Assembly (NCBI GenBank): GCA_965224815.1
Contig: CBDDAF010000003.1
Span: 124,001 to 188,000 of the forward strand
DNA: 64,000 nt
Direction of reading: 5' to 3'
From: CAYPEL01 sp036479985
Lineage (GTDB): Bacteria > Pseudomonadota > Gammaproteobacteria > DSM-19610
The notes beneath the pieces were generated by a model. The model saw only the letters and a list, made by a program, of their open reading frames with translations. It searched no databases and was not told the origin of the DNA. Shown here piece by piece: positions 50,379 to 60,074 of this stretch. Both the position numbers and the translations under genes were made by a program. The first letter of the stretch is position 1; the number at the start of each line of letters is the position of its first letter.

Positions 50379-53300
50379 GTGATCGCCCAACTTCCCGAGC
50401 ATATCGGACGATATCAGACCGGTAATATTCTTGGGGTTGGTGGTTTCGGCGTAGTTGTCAGTGCAGAGGACAAGGAACTCGGTAGTTCCGTTGCGATTAA
50501 AATTCTGGGTGCCGACTGGGCGGCTGATCCGGATATAAGAAAGCGGTTTGTGGACGAGGCGCGTCTTCTGCGCAACGTGCATAGTGAACATCTGGTTACT
50601 GTTCACGATATCGGTGAATTGGAAGACGGCCGTCCGTTCTTTGTCATGGATCTTGCCGACCGCGGATCCCTTGCTGATCGTCTTACTGGCCGGGCCGGTA
50701 TCGGTGTTGATATGAAAAGCCTTCGAGCCATAGTGACTGCTATGGCCGAAGGACTTTCAGCTCTGCATGCATCGGGTTTTGTGCATCGTGACATCACCCC
50801 TAATAATTTATTCATCCAGAGAACCGGCCCCGCCAGTATAAATTCGCGCCGCGATGTCGCCACCGCTATCCATTCAGGACTCATCGGCAGCGATGAACGC
50901 GTGTTGCTTGGCGATCTTGGATTGGCTAAAGATGTTGTTAACTCGGATGGCAAGTTATCCGTGTTAGCGGGAACACCCCGGTTTCGAGCGCCGGAACAGT
51001 CAGATCAGGATGCAGAAATTAGCCCAAGGACAGATGTCTACGGTGCGACTGCCGTACTGTGGAATGTTGTTACAGGTGAATCGCCACCGGAACCCAATAA
51101 GCTGGATGAAGCGCTGGAGATGTTGGTGGATCGATGGGTGCCGGTGATGCGGCGTGGCCTGGCATCGGATCCTGACTCACGCTTCGCTGATATTGATGAA
51201 TGGCGCGCGGCTGTTATCGAGGCGATCGGTGATGATGCCAGTGCTTTCCCTGGGGATCATGCGGCAAAGAAACGTTATAAGACTGACCTGTGTCCGTATC
51301 AAGGCCTGGCCGCTTTCCAACCCGGTGATGCGGGTCGATTCTTTGGCCGCGATGCCGTGGTCACCGATCTTGTATCAAGGCTCCGAACTCGTCGCATCCT
51401 GGTGGTAGGCGGTGCATCGGGTAGCGGAAAATCTTCACTGGTACGAGCCGGTTTAATTCCAGCGATACAATCTGGCGCGCTTGTAGATAGCGATCGCTGG
51501 CCAGTTGTGCTGTTTACACCCAGCTCCAAACCTATGGAAGAACTTGAGTATCAATTAGGCAAAGCACTGGATGGGTTAAGTGCTAAACCATCTGACACGA
51601 ATATTAAATCCAGCTCCATGCAATGGCGGCGAACAGCTGAGCAAATAACGGATATTGCCGGTGGCGTGCTTATTTGTATCGATCAGTTCGAAGAGTTGTT
51701 TACGCTCGACCATTCTGATGAGTTACGTAATGAGTATTTAGAGGCGCTGTCCTCGATAGTTGATCCAGCCGACAGCCGGGTGCGGCTGATTATTATTATT
51801 CGGGCTGATTTTTATGCGACATCTTCCAAGTTCGCCTGGTTGGCGCATGCAATCAATGATAATCAGATATTAGTTGGTCCAATGTCCAGAGCTGAATTAA
51901 AAGAAGCAATCACAGAACCGGCACGGCGTGCCGGATTGCGTCTTGAAGAATCATTACTGGATGCGGTTCTGGAAGAAGGTGCAACGGCGGTCGGTGCCTT
52001 ACCTTTGGTTTCCCATGCGATGGCCGAGACGTGGCAGCGGCGTAGCGGGTCACGTTTAACGATTGAGGGTTACCGCGCAACAGGCGGTGTCGCCGGTGCG
52101 ATTGGCCAGAGTGCTGAAGCACTGTATACCGATCAACTTAATGCTGCTGAACGCGAAGCAACCCGGCGCTTGCTGTTACGTATGATAAGCCCTGGTGATG
52201 GTGTTCCAGACACGCGGCGTCCGGTTCATATTAGTGATCTCAAATCCGACATTGACCCGGCTGTGATGCAGCACGTTGCCGATGCACTGGTTAAGGCCAG
52301 GCTATTAACCGTCGATCGGGACAATATTCAGCTGGCTCATGAGGCCATCATCTACAGTTGGCCGCGATTACGAAACTGGATAGACGAGTCGCGTGATGAT
52401 TTGCGTTTTCAGCAACGTATAGAACATGCAGCCCAGGAATGGCTGGATGAAAAACGCGACCCGGATTTGTTGTACCACGGTACACCACTGGCAGCAGCGA
52501 CTGAATGGATTGAGACGCATCGTCACCAGCTCAATGTAATTGAAGTTGATTTCCTTGATGCAGCGACGCTTGCTGAAGAAACAGCCCAGGCTGCAGAAGC
52601 GGCTGCGAAACAACGTATTCGCCGCAATCGGCGCTTGGCGTTTATTTCACTGGCTGGACTGACTGTAGCAGCGCTCATTTCATCCGCCATCGCTTTTACT
52701 GCTTTTCAGCGTGCTCAGAAAAACGAAGAGGCTGCAACACAAAGGCTGGCGCAATCTCTTTCTACTCAGGCAGCAGATCTTGTGAATGAAGATCCTCGAT
52801 TGGCGCTGGCGCTGGCGTCAGAAGTTATCGCGAGAACCGGAGTAGCACCCGTGGAGGCGCGAGCGACATTTGTGAATGCAACTTCTGCTTTGGTTGCTGC
52901 ACCGTATTCGCCAGCATCAACATCCCGTGTCGTCGGCGATGCGTTGACCGTAGGCGTTCACCCAAAGGCAGATATCATCGTCACGGGAAATCGAAACGGA
53001 ACCATTGAACTATGGGATGCAGTCGGTACATCGTTGGGCCCTCCAATAAAAGCGCACGGTGGTGCAATTGAGGAATTGGCTTTTTCATCAGACGGAACCA
53101 TGTTGTTAAGTGCCAGCCTCGACGGAACAATAATGACCTGGGATTTCACCGATCCGTCTATTCGACCAACACCAAAACTCCTGTCGGATATCGGTACAAT
53201 TCTTTGGAGTGTGGCGATTTCCCCGGATGGCAGGTCTGTCGCTACAGCGGCGGAGGATGGGACAATTCGGATTTTCGATATTGATAGTGGTGCTACACCC

Positions 53301-54785
53301 GAGATCGTAGCTGACATAGACCGTGATTTTCTCACGGTGCAATTTAGCCCTGATGGGGAACTGTTATTTGCGGGCAATGGGCGGGGTGAAGTTCAGGGCT
53401 GGCGAATGTCAGATAGAAAACTTGTTCTGGGGCCATTTAATGCGCATCGTAGTGATGTCTGGGAAATCGTGTTTCATCCAAACGGTGAGAGTTTTGCAAC
53501 TGCGAGCAGTGATGGTCGTGTGCGTCTCTGGGATACAAAAACTGCAAAACGATTGGCGCAACCTTTTTCTAAACACGCGGCGAACGTGCGTGGTATACAG
53601 ATTGATACTAACGGGCTGCTGAGCGCTGGTGATGAAAAAGGTCAGATACTCTTTTGGGATATTCAGGCGGCAACGCTTATCGCTGCTTCAACCGCACATC
53701 ACGATTCGCAAGTGATCGATGCAGCGAATCAAACATTGGGTAATTTAATGGTATCGCTTGCGCTGGATCATACTCTGCGAGTTTGGCAACCGAGTACAGG
53801 GAAACTCTATCGCTCTCTGCCACGGCACGTGGCCGGGGTCTTTGGCCTCGGCATGAGTGCAGATGAATCGCTAATAGCAACCGGTGATGGTGCAGGGGCA
53901 GTGCAGGTGTTTGATGTGGTAACCGGGGATTTAAACGCCGGCCCATTCAGATTGTCATCAGAAAAAATATGGGCTGTGGATTTGGATGCCAATGCCAGAC
54001 TGGTAGCAGCAGGTGATCAAAAGGGGGCGATTGCAGTATGGGAGGTTAGCTCAGGGAAACAACTCGCCAGTATTAACAATGCGCACAGTGGTTCTGTAAC
54101 CAGCATTGTCTTTCATCCAGGACGCAAACGTCTTTTAACCGGAGCTGCCGACGGCATAGTAAAACAGTGGGACCCCGAAACTCTTAAGCCAATTGGAACG
54201 CCAATGGGTTCGCACACCGGCGGTGTTACTCGAATGGCTTTGTCTCCCGATGGAGCATCACTTGCTGTCGCTGATCGCACTGGCGCAATACGAATCTGGG
54301 ATATCGAATCTGCAAAAATTCGTTCGGAATGGGTCGCTGATGACAATACTGTTTGGAGTGTTGCATGGTCTCCGGATGGGAAAGTACTGGCAACTGCTCA
54401 TGCAGATGAAGTCGTTACGCTCTGGGATGTCGCCAATGCGGCAGCAATTCGGGACATGACGCCACACCCTGGAGGCGCGATAGACATTGCTTTTCTGGCC
54501 GATGGCGTGACATTGGTGAGTAGTGCACGTAACGGTACGATCAGTTTGTGGGATCGCGAACTTGGACTGCGCATCGGCGAGCCATTGGGGCTGCCCGGTG
54601 CTGCGAAATGGCGTATCTTGACGAGCAAACAAAACGGTTGGTTTGTAACGGCGGGAATGGACGGTTCGGTTGATATCTGGAATTTGTTAGATACATCAGC
54701 GATCTGTCAATTAGCGGCCTGGGATGCTGAAGCCCAACGCCGTTTTCTCGGTGCCGGTGAGAGGCCAGTTGCATGCCAACATTAA
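50379..54785 (+). CDS. Ser/Thr protein kinase-nSTAND-WD40 giant signalling protein
   Basis: This 1468-aa protein starts at GTG 50379. Residues about 12-290 are a Hanks-type kinase: glycine loop ILGVGGFGVV, VAIKIL, FVHRDITPNNLF and LGDLGLAKDV (DLG instead of DFG). Residues about 305-700 form an nSTAND1-type NTPase: CPYQGLAAFQPGDAGRFFGRD, P-loop GASGSGKSSLVRAG (near 343-350) and Walker B LICIDQFEEL. A membrane helix (about 750-770) is followed by a WD40 propeller region of about 14 repeats (845-1440). It is predicted to sense a signal through WD40, then phosphorylate targets. The FHA-cyclase gene overlaps its end by 13 bp. Confidence 0.9.
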   Translation: MIAQLPEHIGRYQTGNILGVGGFGVVVSAEDKELGSSVAIKILGADWAADPDIRKRFVDEARLLRNVHSEHLVTVHDIGELEDGRPFFVMDLADRGSLADRLTGRAGIGVDMKSLRAIVTAMAEGLSALHASGFVHRDITPNNLFIQRTGPASINSRRDVATAIHSGLIGSDERVLLGDLGLAKDVVNSDGKLSVLAGTPRFRAPEQSDQDAEISPRTDVYGATAVLWNVVTGESPPEPNKLDEALEMLVDRWVPVMRRGLASDPDSRFADIDEWRAAVIEAIGDDASAFPGDHAAKKRYKTDLCPYQGLAAFQPGDAGRFFGRDAVVTDLVSRLRTRRILVVGGASGSGKSSLVRAGLIPAIQSGALVDSDRWPVVLFTPSSKPMEELEYQLGKALDGLSAKPSDTNIKSSSMQWRRTAEQITDIAGGVLICIDQFEELFTLDHSDELRNEYLEALSSIVDPADSRVRLIIIIRADFYATSSKFAWLAHAINDNQILVGPMSRAELKEAITEPARRAGLRLEESLLDAVLEEGATAVGALPLVSHAMAETWQRRSGSRLTIEGYRATGGVAGAIGQSAEALYTDQLNAAEREATRRLLLRMISPGDGVPDTRRPVHISDLKSDIDPAVMQHVADALVKARLLTVDRDNIQLAHEAIIYSWPRLRNWIDESRDDLRFQQRIEHAAQEWLDEKRDPDLLYHGTPLAAATEWIETHRHQLNVIEVDFLDAATLAEETAQAAEAAAKQRIRRNRRLAFISLAGLTVAALISSAIAFTAFQRAQKNEEAATQRLAQSLSTQAADLVNEDPRLALALASEVIARTGVAPVEARATFVNATSALVAAPYSPASTSRVVGDALTVGVHPKADIIVTGNRNGTIELWDAVGTSLGPPIKAHGGAIEELAFSSDGTMLLSASLDGTIMTWDFTDPSIRPTPKLLSDIGTILWSVAISPDGRSVATAAEDGTIRIFDIDSGATPEIVADIDRDFLTVQFSPDGELLFAGNGRGEVQGWRMSDRKLVLGPFNAHRSDVWEIVFHPNGESFATASSDGRVRLWDTKTAKRLAQPFSKHAANVRGIQIDTNGLLSAGDEKGQILFWDIQAATLIAASTAHHDSQVIDAANQTLGNLMVSLALDHTLRVWQPSTGKLYRSLPRHVAGVFGLGMSADESLIATGDGAGAVQVFDVVTGDLNAGPFRLSSEKIWAVDLDANARLVAAGDQKGAIAVWEVSSGKQLASINNAHSGSVTSIVFHPGRKRLLTGAADGIVKQWDPETLKPIGTPMGSHTGGVTRMALSPDGASLAVADRTGAIRIWDIESAKIRSEWVADDNTVWSVAWSPDGKVLATAHADEVVTLWDVANAAAIRDMTPHPGGAIDIAFLADGVTLVSSARNGTISLWDRELGLRIGEPLGLPGAAKWRILTSKQNGWFVTAGMDGSVDIWNLLDTSAICQLAAWDAEAQRRFLGAGERPVACQH

Positions 54786-55696
54786 GTGATGCCCCGGTGA
54801 TTGTTATCCGCGAACCTGGCCGCACGGCGTTGTACTTGCTGCTTGTCGACCCCATTTTTGTAGGGCGTGATGGATCGGGTGTGCTGGTCGATGATCCACA
54901 AGTATCACGTCAGCATCTCGAACTACGTCCGGTTAAAGGCGGTGTTGAGGTACGCGACTGCGGTGGTACTCATGGAACAACGATCGATGGTGTGCGGCTT
55001 TCAGACGTGACAGCACTTAAAGCTGGATCCTTAGTGAGATTAGGTAATACAACTATCGAACTCGGTGGTTGTTCGCGGAAAGTAGACGTAACGCCTGAAC
55101 CGGGAGCGGCACTTTCATCTATCGAAAAAGTTGCCAACAGCGTTGCTAAACGAGGTTCCATAGCGATCACCCATCATTCCCGCGAACGAACTTTGACGAT
55201 TGTATTTACGGATATCGAACTGTCAACAGAAAAAGCACGCGCGCTGGGTGACACGCGATGGTTCGAGATTATTTCTGCACATAACGACCTAATACGCAAA
55301 GCACTGAAGCGCTATGGCGGGACTGAAATTCAAGTGCTGGGTGATGGCTTCATGCTGACGTTCGATTCTGCCCGGGGTGCTATCGACGCTCTGATTGAAA
55401 TTCAACAGCACCTACATGCTGCTCATGCCAACGATAATCTGTCACAGATTAAAATTCGCGCCGGTGCCCATGTTGGCGAAGCTATTGCCCTGGAAGGTGG
55501 TGAGCTCCTGGGAATACACGTTAATACCGCTGCCAGGGTAGCGGCTCAAGCCACAGGTGGAGAGATTCTTGTGTCGCCGATTGTTCGAGAAATTATCGAA
55601 GCACGAGGCGATCTTCGTTTTGGTGTACCACGCACTGTTTCACTTAAAGGTATTGACACCGGTTATGTAGTTCATCCGGTTGAGTGGAAGGATTGA
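54773..55696 (+). CDS. FHA domain-class III nucleotide cyclase
   Basis: This 307-aa protein has an N-terminal FHA domain (about 28-98; GRDGS, SRQH, with THGT in place of the usual NGT) that binds phosphothreonine. A class III cyclase domain follows (about 138-290). Metal Asp147 (FTDIELS) and Asp191 (VLGDGFM), and transition-state Asn251 and Arg255 (VNTAARV), are present. The adenine-selecting Lys position is Gln187, and the Asp position is Glu244, so specificity for ATP is uncertain. The gene overlaps the kinase gene, so phosphorylation by the kinase may control it. Confidence 0.88.
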   Translation: MPTLSDAPVIVIREPGRTALYLLLVDPIFVGRDGSGVLVDDPQVSRQHLELRPVKGGVEVRDCGGTHGTTIDGVRLSDVTALKAGSLVRLGNTTIELGGCSRKVDVTPEPGAALSSIEKVANSVAKRGSIAITHHSRERTLTIVFTDIELSTEKARALGDTRWFEIISAHNDLIRKALKRYGGTEIQVLGDGFMLTFDSARGAIDALIEIQQHLHAAHANDNLSQIKIRAGAHVGEAIALEGGELLGIHVNTAARVAAQATGGEILVSPIVREIIEARGDLRFGVPRTVSLKGIDTGYVVHPVEWKD

Positions 55697-55712
55697 TAGC
55701 AGATCAGGCCAT

Positions 55713-56201
55713 TCAATAGCTGATAGCGAAGCGGCGATAGATAAACGACATCAGCCATGCCGGCCCGATCAACAGAAACTGGACATCCTTGAAAAAGGAT
55801 GGTTTCTTGCCCTCAATCTTGTGGCCATAGAATTGCGCGATCCAGGCAATGACAAATATTATCAGCGCGGCTTTCCACAGGGCGACAGGCACCAGCATTT
55901 GGAATATCACCACCTCAACCATGCAGAATATTGTAAACAGCAGCATCCCAATGGCGAGCGGAACCGACAGGGTGAAATAGTAAATAACGGCACCGGCAAG
56001 CGCGATGGTCGCCCAGTTTACCAGTGGCAGGGCAGTCATAAATTCTGGCACTGGTAGCGACCACAACAGAGCCACCACTGTCCAGAATATTGTTGGAACG
56101 GCAAACCAGTGAATTTTCTTGTTAGTCGGGTTTTGGTGGCTTTCACCATATTCAGCTAGCAAGCGATCAATTGCCCGATCTGATTGCGCTACATCAGCCA
56201 T
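55713..56201 (-). CDS. DUF962 / Mpo1-like membrane protein
   Basis: This 162-aa protein carries the DUF962 (YGL010w/Mpo1-like) signature RLLAEYGESHQNPTNKKIHWFAVP, with several membrane helices and QFYGHKIEGKKPSFFKDVQFLLIGPAW. Yeast Mpo1 oxidises 2-hydroxy fatty acids; bacterial roles are unknown. The ATG at 56201 has GGGAGGA 6 bases before it and is chosen over the ATG at 56240. It is convergent with the cyclase gene. Confidence 0.85.
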   Translation of the reverse strand: MADVAQSDRAIDRLLAEYGESHQNPTNKKIHWFAVPTIFWTVVALLWSLPVPEFMTALPLVNWATIALAGAVIYYFTLSVPLAIGMLLFTIFCMVEVVIFQMLVPVALWKAALIIFVIAWIAQFYGHKIEGKKPSFFKDVQFLLIGPAWLMSFIYRRFAISY

Positions 56202-56505
56202 GATCGTCCTCCCAATTTCAAACTCCATCGATTGTGACATAATTTAACCTGTGCCACACAAATCAAACACCTCGCTTATTGTTCTTCTTTTTATGCTTTA
56301 TTAATCGCACTCTCAGGAAAGCATGTTTCAGTCGGCCACACTAAAGTTCAAACCTGGCATACCTGCCGCTTTCTTCTAAAATCATCTTAAGCAATTGAAT
56401 CTCAATTGATTCTGCATTGTGCCGTTAACCTGAATAGCACTACTTTGCTAATTTGGACTATCCATTATTACTATATATAACAATGGATTAAAAGGAATTA
56501 TTAAG

Positions 56506-58140
56506 ATGCTTTCACAGATTAGGCCAACTGTTTCCTGGCACTCCAGACACGGAGTGGACAATTATTTACGCTGTTTTATCTGTTTGCTTTGTTTATTCAG
56601 CACGCAGCTTTTTGCAGATGAAAACAAAACGGGTGTAGATGCTGTGCTTATCATGGACAGTTCTGGCAGCATGGCCAAGAACGATCCTAAGAAATTACGC
56701 GTGCCCGCTGCCAAATTATTTATGTCATTGCTGCGGGAAGAAGATCGTGTAGGTCTGGTTAGCTTCAGTGATAGTGGTTATCCCGTGTTGAAGTTGACAC
56801 CACCCATCCCTGGAAAGATGCGAAAAATCCTCAAGGCTGCTGACAAAGTTACCTCAAAAGGTGTCTACACAAATATTCATGATGCATTGAATAAAGGCAT
56901 AGCCATGCTCGACAAGTCTGGTAATAATGACCAGGAAAAAATGCTGGTGTTGATGTCGGACGGTAAAATGGATGTCGGTGATAAAGCAAAAGATGAGCGG
57001 TTAACTTTTGATGTTCGCGACACGATTACAAAGACACTGAAAGAAAAAAATATTAAGGTTTATACTATTGCCTTTACTGAATCTTCAGATGTTGAATTGA
57101 TGCAGCATCTGGCAGATGAGACCGGCGCTTTGTATCGGCTGGCGCAGAATGACAAAGACTTGCACGAGGTATTTGCAGCAATATTTGAGACTGCAAAAAA
57201 CCCTGACATGCTGCCAGTCGAAGGTGGTGAATTCACTGTCGATAAGTCTATTGAGGAAGTGACTTTAGTGGCATCCAAAGAAAATTCCAGGGCGCAAGTA
57301 TATCTACAAACTCCAGATGGAAAAAAACTCAGATCAAAAAATGCTAAAAATAATAAAAACCTGAAGTGGTTTGCTTCACACCATTTCGACATGATCACCA
57401 TTAAATATCCACAACCAGGCACCTGGAAACTGTTATCAACTTCCGGGAAAAATCGCGCTTATATTGTCACCAATATGTCTTTACACCATAACTCGCAAGA
57501 GTTGAAGCTGGATAAAAACAGCGATATGGTGATTGAGGCCTGGTTGGAAGAAGACGGTAAGTTATTGGATCGGGAAGCGATTCTGACGGGGACTGAATTT
57601 TATCTGGCGATAGAAGATCCTGACGGTGCCACGGCTGAATTTAATTTATTTGATAACGGTGAATATGGCGACCGCAAGGCGGCTGACGGTCACTACAGTA
57701 ATACCCTGGCGTATGAAAATCCGGGTGCTTACCGGCTGAGTCTGCGAGCTATCGGAGAAACCTTTAAGCGCGAGAAAATCATTAACTTTAATATTGCTAC
57801 GCCACAGGAAGGTGCAGATGAACATCCTGCACCTGAACCGGAACCAGAATTAGAGCCGGTTCCAGAAACAGAACCCGTTTCAGAGCCGGAAATTACACCT
57901 GAAGTAAGTGAGGAACCGGTAGATAAAAAACCAGAAGATCCCAAACCGGAAGCAATTGAAAAGGACGATGAGGGCATGGGCGTGGGTGCAGTCGTTGGTA
58001 TCTTTATGGGTATTAACCTGTTGTTGGGATTAATTGGAGCGGGGATTTGGTGGATCCTAAAGCGCCGTAATAAACCAGCCGAATCTGAAGAAGAAACTGA
58101 TGAGGAAGAAGCTGGTGAAGAACAAGTGCCAGCCACCTAA
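56506..58140 (+). CDS. VWA-domain envelope protein with C-terminal anchor
   Basis: This 544-aa protein has a long N-terminal signal (hydrophobic 21-36, ending LFA). A von Willebrand A domain follows (about 45-225) with a complete MIDAS: DSSGS at 51-55, TNIHDAL and LMSDGKMD. A beta-rich region comes next, then a Glu/Pro-rich segment (PEPEPELEPVPETEP) and one membrane helix (about 495-515) with a basic and then acidic tail. It is predicted to sit in the envelope facing the periplasm. The coiled-coil gene 17 bp downstream is a likely partner. Confidence 0.85.
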   Translation: MLSQIRPTVSWHSRHGVDNYLRCFICLLCLFSTQLFADENKTGVDAVLIMDSSGSMAKNDPKKLRVPAAKLFMSLLREEDRVGLVSFSDSGYPVLKLTPPIPGKMRKILKAADKVTSKGVYTNIHDALNKGIAMLDKSGNNDQEKMLVLMSDGKMDVGDKAKDERLTFDVRDTITKTLKEKNIKVYTIAFTESSDVELMQHLADETGALYRLAQNDKDLHEVFAAIFETAKNPDMLPVEGGEFTVDKSIEEVTLVASKENSRAQVYLQTPDGKKLRSKNAKNNKNLKWFASHHFDMITIKYPQPGTWKLLSTSGKNRAYIVTNMSLHHNSQELKLDKNSDMVIEAWLEEDGKLLDREAILTGTEFYLAIEDPDGATAEFNLFDNGEYGDRKAADGHYSNTLAYENPGAYRLSLRAIGETFKREKIINFNIATPQEGADEHPAPEPEPELEPVPETEPVSEPEITPEVSEEPVDKKPEDPKPEAIEKDDEGMGVGAVVGIFMGINLLLGLIGAGIWWILKRRNKPAESEEETDEEEAGEEQVPAT

Positions 58141-58156
58141 GGAATAGATAGAGAAT

Positions 58157-59068
58157 ATGCAAATAAACTTGTATGTGTTTTTAGCGGTTGCCGAACTGGC
58201 TACAGTACTGGCAGGCACAACTGCCTATTTCTGGTGGCGTAGCAACCGTGTATCAGCAATTAAGAAAGAGACTGGAGATTCAGATAATAAATCTTATGAG
58301 CGGTATCTTGATGAAGAGTTGAGTAGTACACAAAATAAGTTAGATGGCCTTGAGCAGGACGATGATGATCCTGACCCGGATAAGGCCAGGGCGATTAAGT
58401 TACGTAAAGATTATCTTCAATTGGAATCTGATCTACAAAAGGCTGACAAGGATACTGATGAATATCAGAAAGTTTTGAAAGAGGGATGTGCCAGTATACT
58501 TGGCAACGCAGAAGAAGGTTCGGATGGCAGTCAGCTTGACACAGATGAGGAAACCGGGTTTTCGAATTTAAGAAATATCATTGATAGTCAAAATACGGCA
58601 GTTAATGAGATAAGTAACAGCTTGAATGCTCAAACAGAAAAGTCAGAAAATTATGAAGATATACAGGCGATTCTAAAAACCTATGAAACACAGAATAAAG
58701 AACTGATCCGTTGTGTAGATATACTCGAAAATAATGCCAACCAAAGCAAATCAGATGAGCAGGATAAGGGAAGTTTGGTCACAATGGTTAGCGATCAACA
58801 AACAACCATTGAAAACTTGCGAACACTGATTGTGAAATTACCTGCTGATGAAAACATGGCAGGAATGGAAAAAGTACTGGATAAGATTCAGGGCAATAAC
58901 CGTGAATTAAATGATTGCGTGACAGTGCTTGAAGGCGAGAATGAACGCTTGCGTGAACAACTGGATGAAGTAGGAGCCAGTCTTTCAGAGAAAATCAAGT
59001 CAGCTACAGACGATCTGGAAGCAGAGCAAGAAAAAGTTGAAGAAGAAAAACTTGAGGCTGTCAGCTAG
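58157..59068 (+). CDS. Membrane-anchored coiled-coil protein
   Basis: This 303-aa protein has one N-terminal membrane helix (about 5-27: VFLAVAELATVLAGTTAYFWW). A long acidic helical region follows, with predicted coiled-coil stretches such as LEQDDDDPDPDKARAIKLRK and NERLREQLDEVGASLSEKIK. No enzyme motif was found. It follows the VWA gene by 17 bp and is probably co-expressed. Confidence 0.8.
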   Translation: MQINLYVFLAVAELATVLAGTTAYFWWRSNRVSAIKKETGDSDNKSYERYLDEELSSTQNKLDGLEQDDDDPDPDKARAIKLRKDYLQLESDLQKADKDTDEYQKVLKEGCASILGNAEEGSDGSQLDTDEETGFSNLRNIIDSQNTAVNEISNSLNAQTEKSENYEDIQAILKTYETQNKELIRCVDILENNANQSKSDEQDKGSLVTMVSDQQTTIENLRTLIVKLPADENMAGMEKVLDKIQGNNRELNDCVTVLEGENERLREQLDEVGASLSEKIKSATDDLEAEQEKVEEEKLEAVS

Positions 59069-59258
59069 TAAGTGTCTTTGAATTAATTGTGGCTCATCTT
59101 ACAGATGAGGCACCTGACTTGAATGGTCTAGAGAAGTTCATCCTGAAAGGAATCAAATCTGGAATGCAGGCCAAAGAGGTCTGATTTAACAGGCATCTAT
59201 TAGATCTATACGTTATAATCTCTCGCCATATTTACGGTTCATCGACGAGGGCAGCATC

Positions 59259-59675
59259 TTGGTATCTAATAAAGGACGGGCTTACTTCTCACTTGCTGGT
59301 TATCATTTCAATCCCGATGACATTACACGCCTGCTTGGAATAGAACCCACTTCAGTCAATGCTGCCGGTACTGGAGGCAGCCTGGATAAGCCCGTTATCA
59401 GCTCATGGGAGCTATCGACGGATACGATCACTGATGATGTGGATGTTTATGCCTTGACGGACATTGTCATTAAGCAACTGGAACCGGTCAAAGAAAAGAT
59501 TCTACAGGTGATTAAAAGTCAGAATTTATCTCCCAGAATTGGGGTGGTTTTGGTATTGTCTACTGATAAAGATGAATCAGTCCCTGATGTTGGGTTCGGC
59601 GCTCGAACGATCCGCTTTTTAGCAGAAATTGGCGCATTTATTAATGTCGACTACCAACTTTCTGAGCGGATTTAA
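59259..59675 (+). CDS. DUF4279-domain protein
   Basis: This 138-aa protein starts at TTG 59259 after GAGGG, giving MVSNKGRAYFSLAGYHFNPDDITRLLGIEPTSVNAAGTG. This beginning and the SSWELSTDTITDDVDVYALTDIVIKQLEPVK segment fit DUF4279, a family of unknown role that includes some immunity-like proteins. It has no Cys or signal peptide. No toxin gene lies beside it. Confidence 0.75.
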   Translation: MVSNKGRAYFSLAGYHFNPDDITRLLGIEPTSVNAAGTGGSLDKPVISSWELSTDTITDDVDVYALTDIVIKQLEPVKEKILQVIKSQNLSPRIGVVLVLSTDKDESVPDVGFGARTIRFLAEIGAFINVDYQLSERI

Positions 59676-59686
59676 TACTGTAGTCA

Positions 59687-60073
59687 CTATTTGTCTTCCC
59701 AGTAGTTAGCCTTGTTCTTTAAAATCCATCGCACGCCTCCCCGTGGATCCTCAACATCACCTTTGTATCTTGGCATTACATGCACGTGTAAATGTTGAAC
59801 GCTCTGCCCAGCTGCCTCTCCAACATTAATTCCAATGTTGTAACCATCGGGTGTGAATTCTTGATCTAAAATGACTTTAGCCTTTTGAATGGCCTTGCCC
59901 ATAGCCAGTAACTCGTTTTCTGTTGCTTCAAAAAAAGAGGCAAAGTGCCGTTTCGGAACAACCAATGAGTGGCCAGGAGTCGCGGGATATGTATCGATAA
60001 AAGTTATTGTGTATTCACATTCATCCAGAATCCTCTCATCTCTTAACTGACAAAAAATACATGCATCGCCCAT
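59687..60073 (-). CDS. HIT-family nucleotide-binding protein
   Basis: This 128-aa protein has the histidine triad QSVQHLHVHVMPRYKGD, the N-terminal Zn-type CIFCQLRDE, and YPATPGHSLVVPKRHFASF. It belongs to the HIT superfamily (hydrolases or transferases of nucleotide conjugates, Hint/Fhit-like). It follows the TPR gene by 1 bp on the minus strand. Confidence 0.93.
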   Translation of the reverse strand: MGDACIFCQLRDERILDECEYTITFIDTYPATPGHSLVVPKRHFASFFEATENELLAMGKAIQKAKVILDQEFTPDGYNIGINVGEAAGQSVQHLHVHVMPRYKGDVEDPRGGVRWILKNKANYWEDK

Positions 60074-60074
60074 G

